This document shows, in pieces, positions 28,103 through 36,704 of a DNA stretch of 64,000 nucleotides. This stretch comes from JBFMGD01 sp040751775 (GTDB lineage Bacteria; Bacillota; Dethiobacteria; DTU022), in contig JBFMGD010000003.1 of NCBI GenBank assembly GCA_040751775.1, positions 1 to 64,000 on the forward strand. Direction: 5' to 3'. The position numbers and the translations under genes are program-made. The stretch's first letter is position 1; each line of letters starts with the position of its first letter. The notes under the pieces are model-generated. The model saw only the letters and a program-made list of their open reading frames with translations, made no database searches and was not told the DNA's origin.

Positions 28103-28864
28103 ATGCCAAGGCATGCGCGGGAAAGAAGTGAAACCGGAATCTATCATGTTATCCTTCGCGGTATTAATAAACAAACAATATTTAAAGATGAAGTAGATAA
28201 AGAAAGACTTTTCGAGACTCTAAAGCGTTTTAAAATGGTTAGCCTCTATGAACTCTATGGTTATTGTTTCATGAACAACCATATTCACATTCTCATTAAA
28301 GAGACAACAGAACCAATCTCATTAGTAGTTAAACGAATCATTAGCAGCTATGTTTACTGGTATAACTGGAAGTATGAACGGTGCGGGCACTTGTTTCAAG
28401 AACGATTCAAAAGTGAAGCTGTTGAAAACGATCGCTACTTTTTAACTGTTCTCAGATATATTCATCAAAACCCGGTGAGAGCGGGAATAGCAAAAAAAGT
28501 GTATGATTTTCGATGGAGCAGCTTCCAAGAATACATGAAAAAACAGGTCATAACAAACATTGACTTCGCATTAGATATGTTTTCAGCGGATAGACAAAAA
28601 GCAATTATACTGTTTGAGGCATTTATGAACGAGCAGAGCAATTACTTATGCTTGGATTATGATGATAAGACACGGGTACCGGATAGTGAGATTAAAGCTA
28701 TTCTTTTAAAGAAAGGCGTCTCTGATATAAACGAATTACCCCGGCTTGAAAAGCGTAAAAGGGATGAGATTATCAATGCACTTAAGTCAATAGAGGGTGT
28801 AACAATCAGGCAACTGTCACGCTTAACCGGAATCACCAAGAGTGTTATTGGCAGGATCCAGTGA
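28103..28864 (+). CDS. REP-associated tyrosine transposase (Y1/HUH family)
   Basis: 253 residues. Single-strand DNA transposase related to IS200/IS605 TnpA. The HUH metal motif is HIH (60-62, in MNNHIHILI) and the catalytic Tyr is Tyr119 in RYIHQNPVRAG. Residues about 190-253 form a C-terminal helix-turn-helix region (TIRQLSRLTGITKSVIGRI). Base composition is clearly AT-rich against GC-rich neighbours, so it was probably acquired. It is bracketed by matching GGGACAAGG palindromes on both sides, and its stop lies within the right one. It appears intact. Confidence 0.92.
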   Translation: MPRHARERSETGIYHVILRGINKQTIFKDEVDKERLFETLKRFKMVSLYELYGYCFMNNHIHILIKETTEPISLVVKRIISSYVYWYNWKYERCGHLFQERFKSEAVENDRYFLTVLRYIHQNPVRAGIAKKVYDFRWSSFQEYMKKQVITNIDFALDMFSADRQKAIILFEAFMNEQSNYLCLDYDDKTRVPDSEIKAILLKKGVSDINELPRLEKRKRDEIINALKSIEGVTIRQLSRLTGITKSVIGRIQ

Positions 28865-28910
28865 AACTGGGACAAGGGACCTGTCCCCTTGTCCCACCTT
28901 GTCCCAGTTT
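28864..28910. repeat. REP-type palindrome after the transposase
   Basis: AAACTGGGACAAGG (28864-28877) is the exact reverse complement of 28897-28910. An inner GGGAC/GTCCC pair and the core GGGACCTGTCCCCTTGTCCCA match the upstream elements. It overlaps the transposase stop codon and also lies 7 bases from the end of the convergent ABC permease gene. Confidence 0.85.
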
Positions 28911-28916
28911 ATAGTT

Positions 28917-29714
28917 TTAGCCGGTAAACTCCTTCCGGTTCAGAAAGCGAAAGCCGAGGCCGGTGCCGAGCAGGAAAAGCAGCAGCAGCACTGCCATCCC
29001 GGCCAGAAACGGTTCGCCGGCTACGGCGTCTTCCAGGGCCGCGTAATGGTAGAGATTGATATACTTGAGGAAGGCCAGCTTTTCCGTCAGTTTGCTCAAC
29101 GCGTCGATGATAAAGAAGCCGAACCCCAGCCCCACGCCGAGGGATGTTGTCCCCTGCACCGTATTGATGAAAGGCGCGGCGGCGAAAGCGATCCCCCCTA
29201 CCGCCAGGGAGGCCAGGAAGCCCGCCAGGTGCACAAGGAGCTGCCCCGAGGGGTCAAAATCGCCGGGAGCGGTCGCTGAACCCACGGCCAGGGAGGCCCC
29301 GTAAAGCAGCGCCCAGAGCAGCAGGTTCAGGAGCAAGAAGAGGGCCGTTTTAGAGGCCATAATGCGGCTCCGGGTAAGCGGCCGGGTGAAGAGGAATTCG
29401 GCCGTGTTCAGGTCCGCTTCGCGGCTGATCAGGCGCCCGGCCAGCATCGCGGTATAGATCAAAGCCAGGAGCAGCGCGTACTGCATGACCATGCCGGCAT
29501 AGTAAAGGTTAATGTCCTGGAAGAGGCTGCCGGTAATATTGAACGCATCTTTGATCGTGTCCGGATATCCCTCCAACAGTTTGGCGAATTCAGGGTCCTG
29601 CATATAGGGGAAGAACGGCAGGTAAATCGCGATAATCAGCAAGACCACGCCAGCCCAGATCAGGAAGCTGCGCCGGTTGAGCCGCAGCTCCTTGCGGATA
29701 ATATTATAGGACAT
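28917..29714 (-). CDS. ABC-2 type transporter permease
   Basis: 265 residues with about six membrane helices, starting NIIRKELRLNRRSFLIWAGV. This is the ABC-2 exporter permease pattern, with a large extracytoplasmic segment after the first helix. It overlaps the ATPase gene by 11 bases. The pair forms a simple exporter; the cargo is unknown. Confidence 0.85.
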   Translation of the reverse strand: MSYNIIRKELRLNRRSFLIWAGVVLLIIAIYLPFFPYMQDPEFAKLLEGYPDTIKDAFNITGSLFQDINLYYAGMVMQYALLLALIYTAMLAGRLISREADLNTAEFLFTRPLTRSRIMASKTALFLLLNLLLWALLYGASLAVGSATAPGDFDPSGQLLVHLAGFLASLAVGGIAFAAAPFINTVQGTTSLGVGLGFGFFIIDALSKLTEKLAFLKYINLYHYAALEDAVAGEPFLAGMAVLLLLFLLGTGLGFRFLNRKEFTG

Positions 29715-30618
29715 CTCTATTCACCCCTTGTTGCGCCGGTCCGTACATAGCCAGGAATAGTTCTTCGATGCTGGGATCGGTAATTTTGATATATTCCAGG
29801 TCCAACCGGGAGAGCTGCGCGGTAATTGCGTTGGCCGGGGTCTGCAAGGTCAATTGATAGAAGCCGGGTTTGCCTTCCACGGCTTCGGGTTGACCCCAAT
29901 CGGCCGGCAGTTGCTCCGGGGCGCCGCCGCCGGCCAGGCGCAGCGTGAGCAGCTTCATCCTGCGGCCGGGTAACTCATCCAGCGGCGCGACCTGAACCAG
30001 CCGGCCTTCCTTGATCACGCCGACGCGGTGACAGATCCGTTCGATCTCCTCCAGGACATGGGTGGAGAAAAAGATAGTCATGCCGGCACTGTTCAACTCT
30101 TGCAGCAGGTGGAAGAATTCCAGCTTGATCAGCGGGTCTAGCCCACTGGTCGGTTCGTCCAGGACGGCGAGGCGGGGCCGGTGCAGCAGCGCCTGGATAA
30201 TGCCCAGTTTTTTGCGATTGCCGGTCGAGTAGCCGCGGATCCGGCGGGTCGGGTCGAACTGCAGCCTCTCGATCAACTGTTCCACCCAGTTTTTATCCAC
30301 CCGGGAATAGAACCCGGCGGCGTAGTCGAGCAGCTCGCGGCCGGTCATTTCGGGATAGTAGTTCACCTCGGCGGGCAGGTAACCGATTTGGCGGTAAAGC
30401 TCGCCGCCGCTCACCGGCAGAGGCGTTCCCAGCAGTAAAATCTCGCCCCGGGTGGGACGGATCAACCCCATCAGCGTCCGGATGGTGGTGGTTTTACCGG
30501 CGCCGTTGGGACCGATAAAGCCGAATATTTCGCCTTCATTCACTGTGAAAGAAACATCTTCGACACCCCGCACCTGTCCGTAATACTTGGCCAGGTTGCG
30601 TACAGCCAATGCGCTCAT
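29704..30618 (-). CDS. ABC transporter ATP-binding protein
   Basis: 304 residues. Walker A GPNGAGKTTT (36-45), a variant signature YSTGNRKKLG, Walker B LAVLDEPTSGLDP. The C-terminal extension of about 80 residues is common in ABC-2 exporter ATPases of the CcmA/DrrA type. ATG 30618 is preceded by AGGGGTGAACAG; the frame is open further upstream but that part holds the promoter region. Partner of the permease at 28.9 kb. Confidence 0.93.
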   Translation of the reverse strand: MSALAVRNLAKYYGQVRGVEDVSFTVNEGEIFGFIGPNGAGKTTTIRTLMGLIRPTRGEILLLGTPLPVSGGELYRQIGYLPAEVNYYPEMTGRELLDYAAGFYSRVDKNWVEQLIERLQFDPTRRIRGYSTGNRKKLGIIQALLHRPRLAVLDEPTSGLDPLIKLEFFHLLQELNSAGMTIFFSTHVLEEIERICHRVGVIKEGRLVQVAPLDELPGRRMKLLTLRLAGGGAPEQLPADWGQPEAVEGKPGFYQLTLQTPANAITAQLSRLDLEYIKITDPSIEELFLAMYGPAQQGVNRDVL

Positions 30619-30694
30619 CTGTTCACCCCTGTTCGACACGCTGTTTTGTTTGGCTCCCGTTCGTATTTGAACCAGAGTAACATCCTGTACAAGC

Positions 30695-30723
30695 ATTATA
30701 CACCATTTTTGCACCCGATTGAC
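30695..30723 (-). promoter_or_regulatory. Possible promoter of the ABC exporter
   Basis: On the minus strand a perfect TATAAT (complement of 30695-30700) with a poor -35 (GTCAAT, complement of 30718-30723) at 17 bases. The -35 region overlaps that of the divergent purM promoter, so the two could compete. Confidence 0.4.
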
Positions 30724-30747
30724 ATTAAGAGCGCGCTAACCTATACT
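30719..30747 (+). promoter_or_regulatory. Promoter for purM-purN-purH-purD
   Basis: Perfect TTGACA (30719-30724), 17-base spacer, TATACT (30742-30747). It gives the distal pur genes their own start after the interruption of the cluster. No riboswitch or terminator is seen between it and purM. Confidence 0.8.
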
Positions 30748-30796
30748 TTTTAGGTGGGGACGGAAATGTTGCGCAGAGAAGGGGGCAGATCAGATC

Positions 30797-31834
30797 ATGA
30801 TGTCGGAAGTGGTGGATTACCGCCGGGCGGGGGTGGATATCGCCGCCGGAGAAGAGGCGGTGGAGCGTATCAAGGGGCTGGCGCGCTCTACCTTCAGGCC
30901 AGGGGTGCTCCAGGAACTGGGCGGGTTCGGCGGGCTATTTGCTCTTAATACCCGCGGTTTGCGGGAGCCGGTCCTCGTGGCGGGCTGCGACGGCGTCGGC
31001 ACCAAGTTGAAGCTTGCCTTTGCCGCCGGGCGTCACGGCACCATCGGCGAAGATTGCGTGGCCATGTGTGTAAACGATATCCTGGTCCAGGGGGCGGAGC
31101 CCCTCTTTTTTTTGGATTACCTGGCGGTGGGCAAGCTGGAACCGGCCCAGGTGGAAGAGGTAGTCGCCGGCGTGGCGCTTGGTTGCCGCCTGGCCGGCTG
31201 CGCTCTGTTAGGGGGTGAGATGGCGGAAATGCCCGGTTTTTATCCTCCCGGCGAGTACGACCTGGCCGGTTTCGCGGTCGGAATGGTGGAAAAAAGCCGC
31301 ATCATCGACGGTTCGGCCATTACCCCGGGTGACGCGCTGATCGGGCTCGCGTCGACCGGTTTGCACAGCAACGGTTACTCCCTGGCCCGCCGGGTCCTCC
31401 TGGAACAGGCAGCGCTGCCGCTCGAAGCTGTGCCGCGCGGCTTGAGCGTGCCGCTCGTGGATGAACTGCTCCGGCCGACCCGGATATATGTGAAGCCGGT
31501 GCTGCCGCTGTTTGCCCGCTACCGGATCAAGGGAGCGGCGCACATTACCGGCGGCGGTCTGCCGGGCAACCTCTGCCGCATTCTGCCGGATGGGATCGGG
31601 GCCGAGATCAGGACAGGTTCCTGGCCGGTGCCGCCCATCTTCAACCTGATCGAGTCACTGGGCCCGGTGAACCGGACGGAAATGTACCGCACCTTTAACA
31701 TGGGCATCGGCCTGGTCCTGGTGGCGCCCGCGGCGGAGGCCGAATCCCTGGCTGACGAGCTGGCGCGAGGCGGCATGCAAACTTATTTGATTGGATCAAC
31801 TATTGACGGGGACAAACAAGTTGCCCTGGTCTAA
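30797..31834 (+). CDS. purM: AIR synthase (phosphoribosylformylglycinamidine cyclo-ligase)
   Basis: 345 residues. It closes the imidazole ring of AIR with ATP. The start VDYRRAGVDIAAGEEAVERI, VAGCDGVGTKLKLA and GEDCVAMCVNDILVQGAEPL are family signatures. Two adjacent ATG codons (30797, 30800) are possible. The first gene of the second pur segment. Confidence 0.97.
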   Translation: MMSEVVDYRRAGVDIAAGEEAVERIKGLARSTFRPGVLQELGGFGGLFALNTRGLREPVLVAGCDGVGTKLKLAFAAGRHGTIGEDCVAMCVNDILVQGAEPLFFLDYLAVGKLEPAQVEEVVAGVALGCRLAGCALLGGEMAEMPGFYPPGEYDLAGFAVGMVEKSRIIDGSAITPGDALIGLASTGLHSNGYSLARRVLLEQAALPLEAVPRGLSVPLVDELLRPTRIYVKPVLPLFARYRIKGAAHITGGGLPGNLCRILPDGIGAEIRTGSWPVPPIFNLIESLGPVNRTEMYRTFNMGIGLVLVAPAAEAESLADELARGGMQTYLIGSTIDGDKQVALV

Positions 31835-31934
31835 GAATAAGGTTCCTGCCGCTATTTTGTCGGTCCGGCGAAGGAAATGACGCTGTCAAGGTAGAATTAT
31901 GAAGGGAAAGATGTAGTAGGAAAAGGAGTTATAA

Positions 31935-32540
31935 ATGAAGCGGATCGCGGTGCTGGCGTCGGGGCGGGGAACCAATCTGGAAGCGATTTTGCGGGCGGTT
32001 GAGCGCGGCGCGGTGGCCGGGCGGGTGGTGGCGGTAGTCAGCGACCGCGCGGCGGCGCGCGCGCTGGCGCTGGCCCGGGAGCGGGGCATCAAGGCGCTTT
32101 ATCTAAACCCGGCCGAATTCAAGGGGCGGGCGGCATACGATACCGCCGTGGTTGGAGAACTGAAAAAGGAGCAGGTTGACCTAGTAGCCCTGGCCGGCTT
32201 CATGCGCGTGCTTTCCCCCGTCTTTGTCCACCAGTTCCACCTGCGAATCATGAATATTCACCCTTCCTTGCTGCCTGCGTTTCCCGGCAGCGACGGGGTG
32301 GAGCAAGCCCTCTCTTACGGGGTGAAGGTTTCCGGATGCACGGTCCATTTGGTCGACGAAGGGATGGATACCGGCCCGGTGATCTTGCAGGAAGCGGTGC
32401 CGGTACTCAGGGAAGATACGGTGGAAACACTGCATCAACGGATTCACGCAGCTGAATACCGCCTTTACCCCAGGGCGATCGACCTGTTTTGCCGGGGCAA
32501 ATTAAAAGTTGATGGAAGAAGGTGCTTCATCGTTGACTGA
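31935..32540 (+). CDS. purN: GAR transformylase
   Basis: 201 residues. Formyl transfer from 10-formyl-tetrahydrofolate to GAR. The catalytic region MNIHPSLLPAFPG and HLVDEGMDTGPVI are intact. ATG 31935 follows AAAAGGAG after a 100-base gap from purM. It overlaps purH by 29 bases. Confidence 0.96.
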   Translation: MKRIAVLASGRGTNLEAILRAVERGAVAGRVVAVVSDRAAARALALARERGIKALYLNPAEFKGRAAYDTAVVGELKKEQVDLVALAGFMRVLSPVFVHQFHLRIMNIHPSLLPAFPGSDGVEQALSYGVKVSGCTVHLVDEGMDTGPVILQEAVPVLREDTVETLHQRIHAAEYRLYPRAIDLFCRGKLKVDGRRCFIVD

Positions 32541-34083
32541 ACGGAAAAATAAGCGTGCCCTGATCAGCGTTTCCGACAAAACCGGCATCGTCGCTCTGGG
32601 CCGTGATCTGGCGCGGCTCGGCTGGGAGATCGTTTCAACCGGCGGGACGGCCCGCGCGCTGCAAGAAGCAGGAATAGCAATAAAAAAAGTGCAGGAGATC
32701 ACCGGCTTCCCGGAAATTTTGGACGGACGCGTCAAAACGCTCAATCCAAAGATCCACGGGGGCATCCTGGCCCGCCTGGACCAGGCGGAACACCGCCGGC
32801 AAATGGCCGAGCAGGGTATTGAACCGATCCATCTGGTAGTGGTAAACCTCTATCCGTTTGCCAAAACCGTTTCTCAACCGGGGGTGACCCTGGAAGAGGC
32901 GATTGAAAATATCGATGTCGGCGGCCCGACCATGGTGCGCGCGGCCGCCAAAAATTTTGCCCATATCGCGGTTGTCGTCAATCCGGATCGCTACGGGCAG
33001 GTCATTGCCGAAATAGAAGAGAGCGGTATGGTCAGCCCGGAGACCCGCTGCCGTCTGGCGGCGGAAGCGTTCGCCCATACCGCCCAGTACGATGCCTTGA
33101 TTGCCGCCTATTTCGCGGCGCTGCCGCAGCTGGCCGGAGACCTCTTTCCTGCCGCGCTCAGCCTGCCTTTTGAAAAGGTGCAGGATCTGCGCTACGGCGA
33201 AAACCCGCAGCAGGCGGCCGCTTTTTATTACGCCGTGGGAGAGGACGGCCTGGCGACAGCCCGGCAGCTGCAGGGAAAAGAGCTTTCCTTTAATAATCTA
33301 AACGATCTCAACGCCGCCTGGGAGCTGGTCCTGGAGTTTGCGGAGCCGACAGTGGTGGCGGTCAAACACGCCAATCCATGCGGCGTCGGCAGCGCCGCCG
33401 CGATTGCCGATGCCTATCGTCTGGCCTACGAAGCCGACCCGGTATCCATCTTCGGCGGCGTGATCGCCGTTAACAGGCCGGTGGACGAGGCGACGGCGCG
33501 GGAGATGGTCAAACTATTCCTGGAAGTGGTGGCTGCTCCCTCATTCAGCGCCGGAGCGCGGCAGGTTTTGGCCGGGAAAAAGGATATCCGGCTGCTGGAG
33601 ATGGACCCGGCTCAAGCTTCCGGCGGACGCTTTGATCTGAAAAAGGTTGCCGGCGGCTTGCTGCTGCAGACCATCGACCGGGAACCGGTTGACAGGGCCG
33701 GCGCCCGGGTGGTCACGGAAAGGGCGCCCGGTGAAGAGGAGTGGGAGCAGCTGCTCTTTGCCCAGAAGGTGGTCAAGCATGTTAAATCGAATGCGATCGT
33801 GGTTGCGCGCGCAGGGCAAACCCTGGGGGTGGGCGCCGGACAGATGAGCCGGATCGCCGCCGCCCGGATCGCGCTGCAGCAGGCCGGGGAGCAGGCCAGG
33901 GGAGCGGTTCTCGGTTCGGACGCCTTCTTTCCTTTCCCTGATACGGTGGAAGCGGCCGCAGCCGCCGGGATAACGGCGATCATTCAGCCCGGCGGTTCAC
34001 TGAAAGATGCTGAGGCAATCGCCGCCTGCAACCGGTTGGGCTTGGCCATGGTATTTACAGGGCGGCGTTACTTTAAACATTAA
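32512..34083 (+). CDS. purH: Bifunctional AICAR transformylase / IMP cyclohydrolase
   Basis: About 523 residues. N-terminal MGS-like IMP cyclohydrolase domain (RALISVSDKTGIVALG, STGGTARAL, DGRVKTLNPKIHGGIL) and C-terminal AICAR transformylase (LRYGENPQQAAAFY, AVKHANPCGVG). It carries out the last two steps to IMP. The start is ATG 32512 inside purN; a TTG at 32533 after GGAAGAAGG is an alternative with a better ribosome site. Confidence 0.96.
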   Translation: MEEGASSLTERKNKRALISVSDKTGIVALGRDLARLGWEIVSTGGTARALQEAGIAIKKVQEITGFPEILDGRVKTLNPKIHGGILARLDQAEHRRQMAEQGIEPIHLVVVNLYPFAKTVSQPGVTLEEAIENIDVGGPTMVRAAAKNFAHIAVVVNPDRYGQVIAEIEESGMVSPETRCRLAAEAFAHTAQYDALIAAYFAALPQLAGDLFPAALSLPFEKVQDLRYGENPQQAAAFYYAVGEDGLATARQLQGKELSFNNLNDLNAAWELVLEFAEPTVVAVKHANPCGVGSAAAIADAYRLAYEADPVSIFGGVIAVNRPVDEATAREMVKLFLEVVAAPSFSAGARQVLAGKKDIRLLEMDPAQASGGRFDLKKVAGGLLLQTIDREPVDRAGARVVTERAPGEEEWEQLLFAQKVVKHVKSNAIVVARAGQTLGVGAGQMSRIAAARIALQQAGEQARGAVLGSDAFFPFPDTVEAAAAAGITAIIQPGGSLKDAEAIAACNRLGLAMVFTGRRYFKH

Positions 34084-34124
34084 ACGCTGCTTCGCGCGTG
34101 GCGATTTTAAGGAGGGATCCGAAT

Positions 34125-35405
34125 GTGCGCGTTCTAATTGTCGGCGGCGGCGGCCGGGAGCACGCCCTGGCCTGGAAGCTCTCCCAGAGCCCCCTGCTCA
34201 AAGAGCTCTACTGCGCCCCGGGCAACGCCGGTATCGCGGCGGTAGCGGAATGCCTGGAGCTGGAGGCGGGGGGTGATCGTGGGCCGGCCTTGCTGCGGTG
34301 GGCGCTGGATCAGCAGATCGATTTGACCGTAATCGGGCCGGAAGCGCCGCTGGCCGCCGGGCTGGCGGACGATTTTCGCCGTGCCGGTTTGCGCGTCTTC
34401 GGCCCGGGCCGGGACGGCGCGCGCCTAGAAAGCAGCAAGGTATGGGCCAAGGAACGGATGGTCGAATGGGGCATCCCCACGGCGAATTATGCCGCCTTTG
34501 ACCGCTATGACGCGGCCTGCCGCTACCTGGACGATCTGCCGGAAGGACCGCTGGTAGTCAAAGCGGACGGCCTGGCGGCAGGGAAAGGTGTGACCGTGGC
34601 GCGCGGCGCGGCCGAAGCGAAAGCGGCCTTGCAGGCGATCATGGTCGACGGGGTCTTCGGCCGGGCGGGTGAAAAAGTGATTACCGAAGAGTGCCTGGCC
34701 GGGGAAGAGGTTTCCGTTCTGGCGGTGACGGATGGCAAAGAACTTGTCCTGCTCCCTTCAGCCCAGGATCACAAGGCAATCGGCGAGGGCGATCTGGGCC
34801 CCAATACCGGCGGGATGGGCGCCTATGCTCCCGCGCCGGTCCTGACAGCCGATTTACGACTGCGGGTGGAGCAGGCGGTTTTTCGGCCGCTGCTGAAAGG
34901 GCTGGCCGGCCTGGGGATAGATTACCGGGGCGTGCTCTACGCCGGGCTGATGATCAAAGATGGGACCTTTAACGTCCTGGAATTCAATGCGCGTTTCGGC
35001 GATCCGGAAACGCAGGCGGTCTTACCCCTGCTTCAATCGGACCTGCTGCCGTTACTCCTGGCCGCCGCGGACGGTGACCTGGCCGGGGTTCAGGTAAACT
35101 GGAGCGAAGGCGCTGCGGTCTGCGTGATCATGGCTTCGGCCGGCTACCCGGGCCCTTATGAGCAAGGCCTTTTGATCAGCGGCCTGGACGAGCCGTCCCT
35201 ATATACGGAAGGGCTGACCGTTTTCCATGCCGGCACGGCTTTTCAACACGGCAATATCGTTACCGCGGGCGGCCGCGTGCTGGGCTTAGCCGCCTGGGAC
35301 AGCGATCTGGAGACGGCGGTGCAGAAAGTCTACGCGGCGGCGCCGCGGATTGCTTTCCCGGGCTGCTATTACCGCCGCGACATCGCGCACCGCGCCCTGC
35401 GCTGA
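34125..35405 (+). CDS. purD: GAR synthetase (phosphoribosylamine-glycine ligase)
   Basis: 426 residues, ATP-grasp enzyme. GTG 34125 follows AAGGAGGG and gives the typical start VRVLIVGGGGREHALAWKL; the frame is open to 34098 but that precedes the ribosome site. LVVKADGLAAGKGV and LGPNTGGMGAYAP are intact. It ends the purine region. Confidence 0.96.
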   Translation: MRVLIVGGGGREHALAWKLSQSPLLKELYCAPGNAGIAAVAECLELEAGGDRGPALLRWALDQQIDLTVIGPEAPLAAGLADDFRRAGLRVFGPGRDGARLESSKVWAKERMVEWGIPTANYAAFDRYDAACRYLDDLPEGPLVVKADGLAAGKGVTVARGAAEAKAALQAIMVDGVFGRAGEKVITEECLAGEEVSVLAVTDGKELVLLPSAQDHKAIGEGDLGPNTGGMGAYAPAPVLTADLRLRVEQAVFRPLLKGLAGLGIDYRGVLYAGLMIKDGTFNVLEFNARFGDPETQAVLPLLQSDLLPLLLAAADGDLAGVQVNWSEGAAVCVIMASAGYPGPYEQGLLISGLDEPSLYTEGLTVFHAGTAFQHGNIVTAGGRVLGLAAWDSDLETAVQKVYAAAPRIAFPGCYYRRDIAHRALR

Positions 35406-35407
35406 CA

Positions 35408-35532
35408 CGCTTCGGTAAACAATACCGCATGTTCGTTATTGAGAGCCTTAAGCGACATGTTGACGAGTGGCTAGAAGCCCAGGCGGAAGACCGCCGGTGA
35501 GCCGTCGCACTTCTAACGAGGAGACCGGAGCG
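35408..35532 (+). other. Structured intergenic element of unknown family
   Basis: The 189-base gap between purD and the CoA-transferase folds well: an outer stem 35408-35416 (CGCTTCGGT) with 35524-35532 (one G-U), an arm CATGT/ACATG (35428-35432, 35455-35459), an arm TAGAAG/CTTCTA (35472-35477, 35510-35515) enclosing GGCGG-AAGA-CCGCC (35482-35495). This is a multi-branch layout like a cis-regulatory RNA. The 3' part AACGAGGAGACCGGAG loosely resembles AACGACGAGACACCAGA before cpaB. I cannot name the family. Confidence 0.5.
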
Positions 35533-35594
35533 AAGGCCTCAATGACATACACGATGAATGCACCAGAAAGAAGATTGAAGGAGGTTGGGTTCAT

Positions 35595-36617
35595 TTGGGC
35601 GAGCCAAATTTTGCGTTGCCCGAAGCAAAGCAGGTTCTTTACCAGCCTGCCGGCGGCCGGCGCCTATTTTCCGATCCCGACGCGGATGCCGCCAGGGAAT
35701 ATTTTCATAACAAAAGTAGAAAAAAGGTGGATAAAACTACCACCGCCGCGGAAGCGGTGGCCCGGCTCGTTTCGGACGGGGATTATCTCGGGGTGGGCGG
35801 CTTTGGCGCGAACCGGATCCCGACGGCGATTCTACATGAAATTGTGCGCCAGCACAAGAAGAACTTGGGCCTGGCCGGGCATACCGCGACCCACGATTTT
35901 CAAATTTTAGTGGCGGGGCGATGCGTCAACCGCTGCGATGTGGCTTACGTGATCGGACTGGAAGCGCGGGGGCTGTCCAAGCGGGCCCGCCAGGCGGTGG
36001 AAAGCGGCGAGATCGAGATCACCGAGTGGACCAACGCCGCCCTGGCCTGGCGCTACAAGGCGGCGGCGATGGGGGTTTCTTTTATCCCGGCGCGCTGTAT
36101 GCTCGGGACGGATACCGTGCAGTACAGCGCCGCTGTCGAGATGGAGTGCCCCTTTACCGGCAAGAAATACCTGGCGCTGCCGGCTCTCTACCCGGATGTG
36201 GGTGTGATTCACGTGCACCGCGCCGATGTCTACGGCAACTGCCAGATCGACGGGATCATGGTCTCCGATTTCGACCTGGCCCGCGCCTCCAAGCGGCTTA
36301 TTATCACCACCGAGCAGCTGATTCCGGAGGAAATGATCCGCCGCGCGCCCGACCGTACCGCAATCCCTTATTACCTCGTGGACGCGGTGGTGGAGGTGCC
36401 GTACGGCTCCTATCCCGGGAACATGGCCTACATGTATTACAGTGACGAAGAACACCTGCAGGAATGGCTCCAGGCGGAGCAGGATCCGAAGACGCTGGCT
36501 GACTTCATCGAGCGCAATATTTACGGTGTGCCCGATTTTTGGAGCTACCTGATGTTAAACGGCGGCCCCGCCCGCCTGGCCGGGCTGCGCCACCAGGAAA
36601 CGCTTCTGGAAAAATGA
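35595..36617 (+). CDS. CoA-transferase subunit A (GctA-like)
   Basis: 340 residues. Class I CoA-transferase alpha subunit of the glutaconate-CoA-transferase-like branch; it would move CoA between carboxylic acids. The core begins DKTTTAAEAVARLVSDGDYL, with the CoA-binding GVGGFGANRIPTAI. TTG 35595 follows GAAGGAGG and adds about 44 residues before the core; GTG 35728 would remove them but has a weaker site. The physiological acid is unknown. Confidence 0.85.
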   Translation: MGEPNFALPEAKQVLYQPAGGRRLFSDPDADAAREYFHNKSRKKVDKTTTAAEAVARLVSDGDYLGVGGFGANRIPTAILHEIVRQHKKNLGLAGHTATHDFQILVAGRCVNRCDVAYVIGLEARGLSKRARQAVESGEIEITEWTNAALAWRYKAAAMGVSFIPARCMLGTDTVQYSAAVEMECPFTGKKYLALPALYPDVGVIHVHRADVYGNCQIDGIMVSDFDLARASKRLIITTEQLIPEEMIRRAPDRTAIPYYLVDAVVEVPYGSYPGNMAYMYYSDEEHLQEWLQAEQDPKTLADFIERNIYGVPDFWSYLMLNGGPARLAGLRHQETLLEK

Positions 36618-36704
36618 CGGCCCGGCAGTCAGCAGCCACAATTCAGGAGTTTAACAATAAGAGAAGAGGCGCAATAGCAACAAGGTATAGGAGGAAATAC
36701 GTAA

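Noticed and set aside
35408..35532. Cobalamin riboswitch before the CoA-transferase operon
   Set aside because: Only GAGGAGACC is similar; the GCCACTG and GGGAA...GGTG core elements are not found in order.
35467..35910. 147-codon frame before the CoA-transferase
   Set aside because: It overlaps the structured gap and the start of the CoA-transferase in another frame, with no family resemblance.
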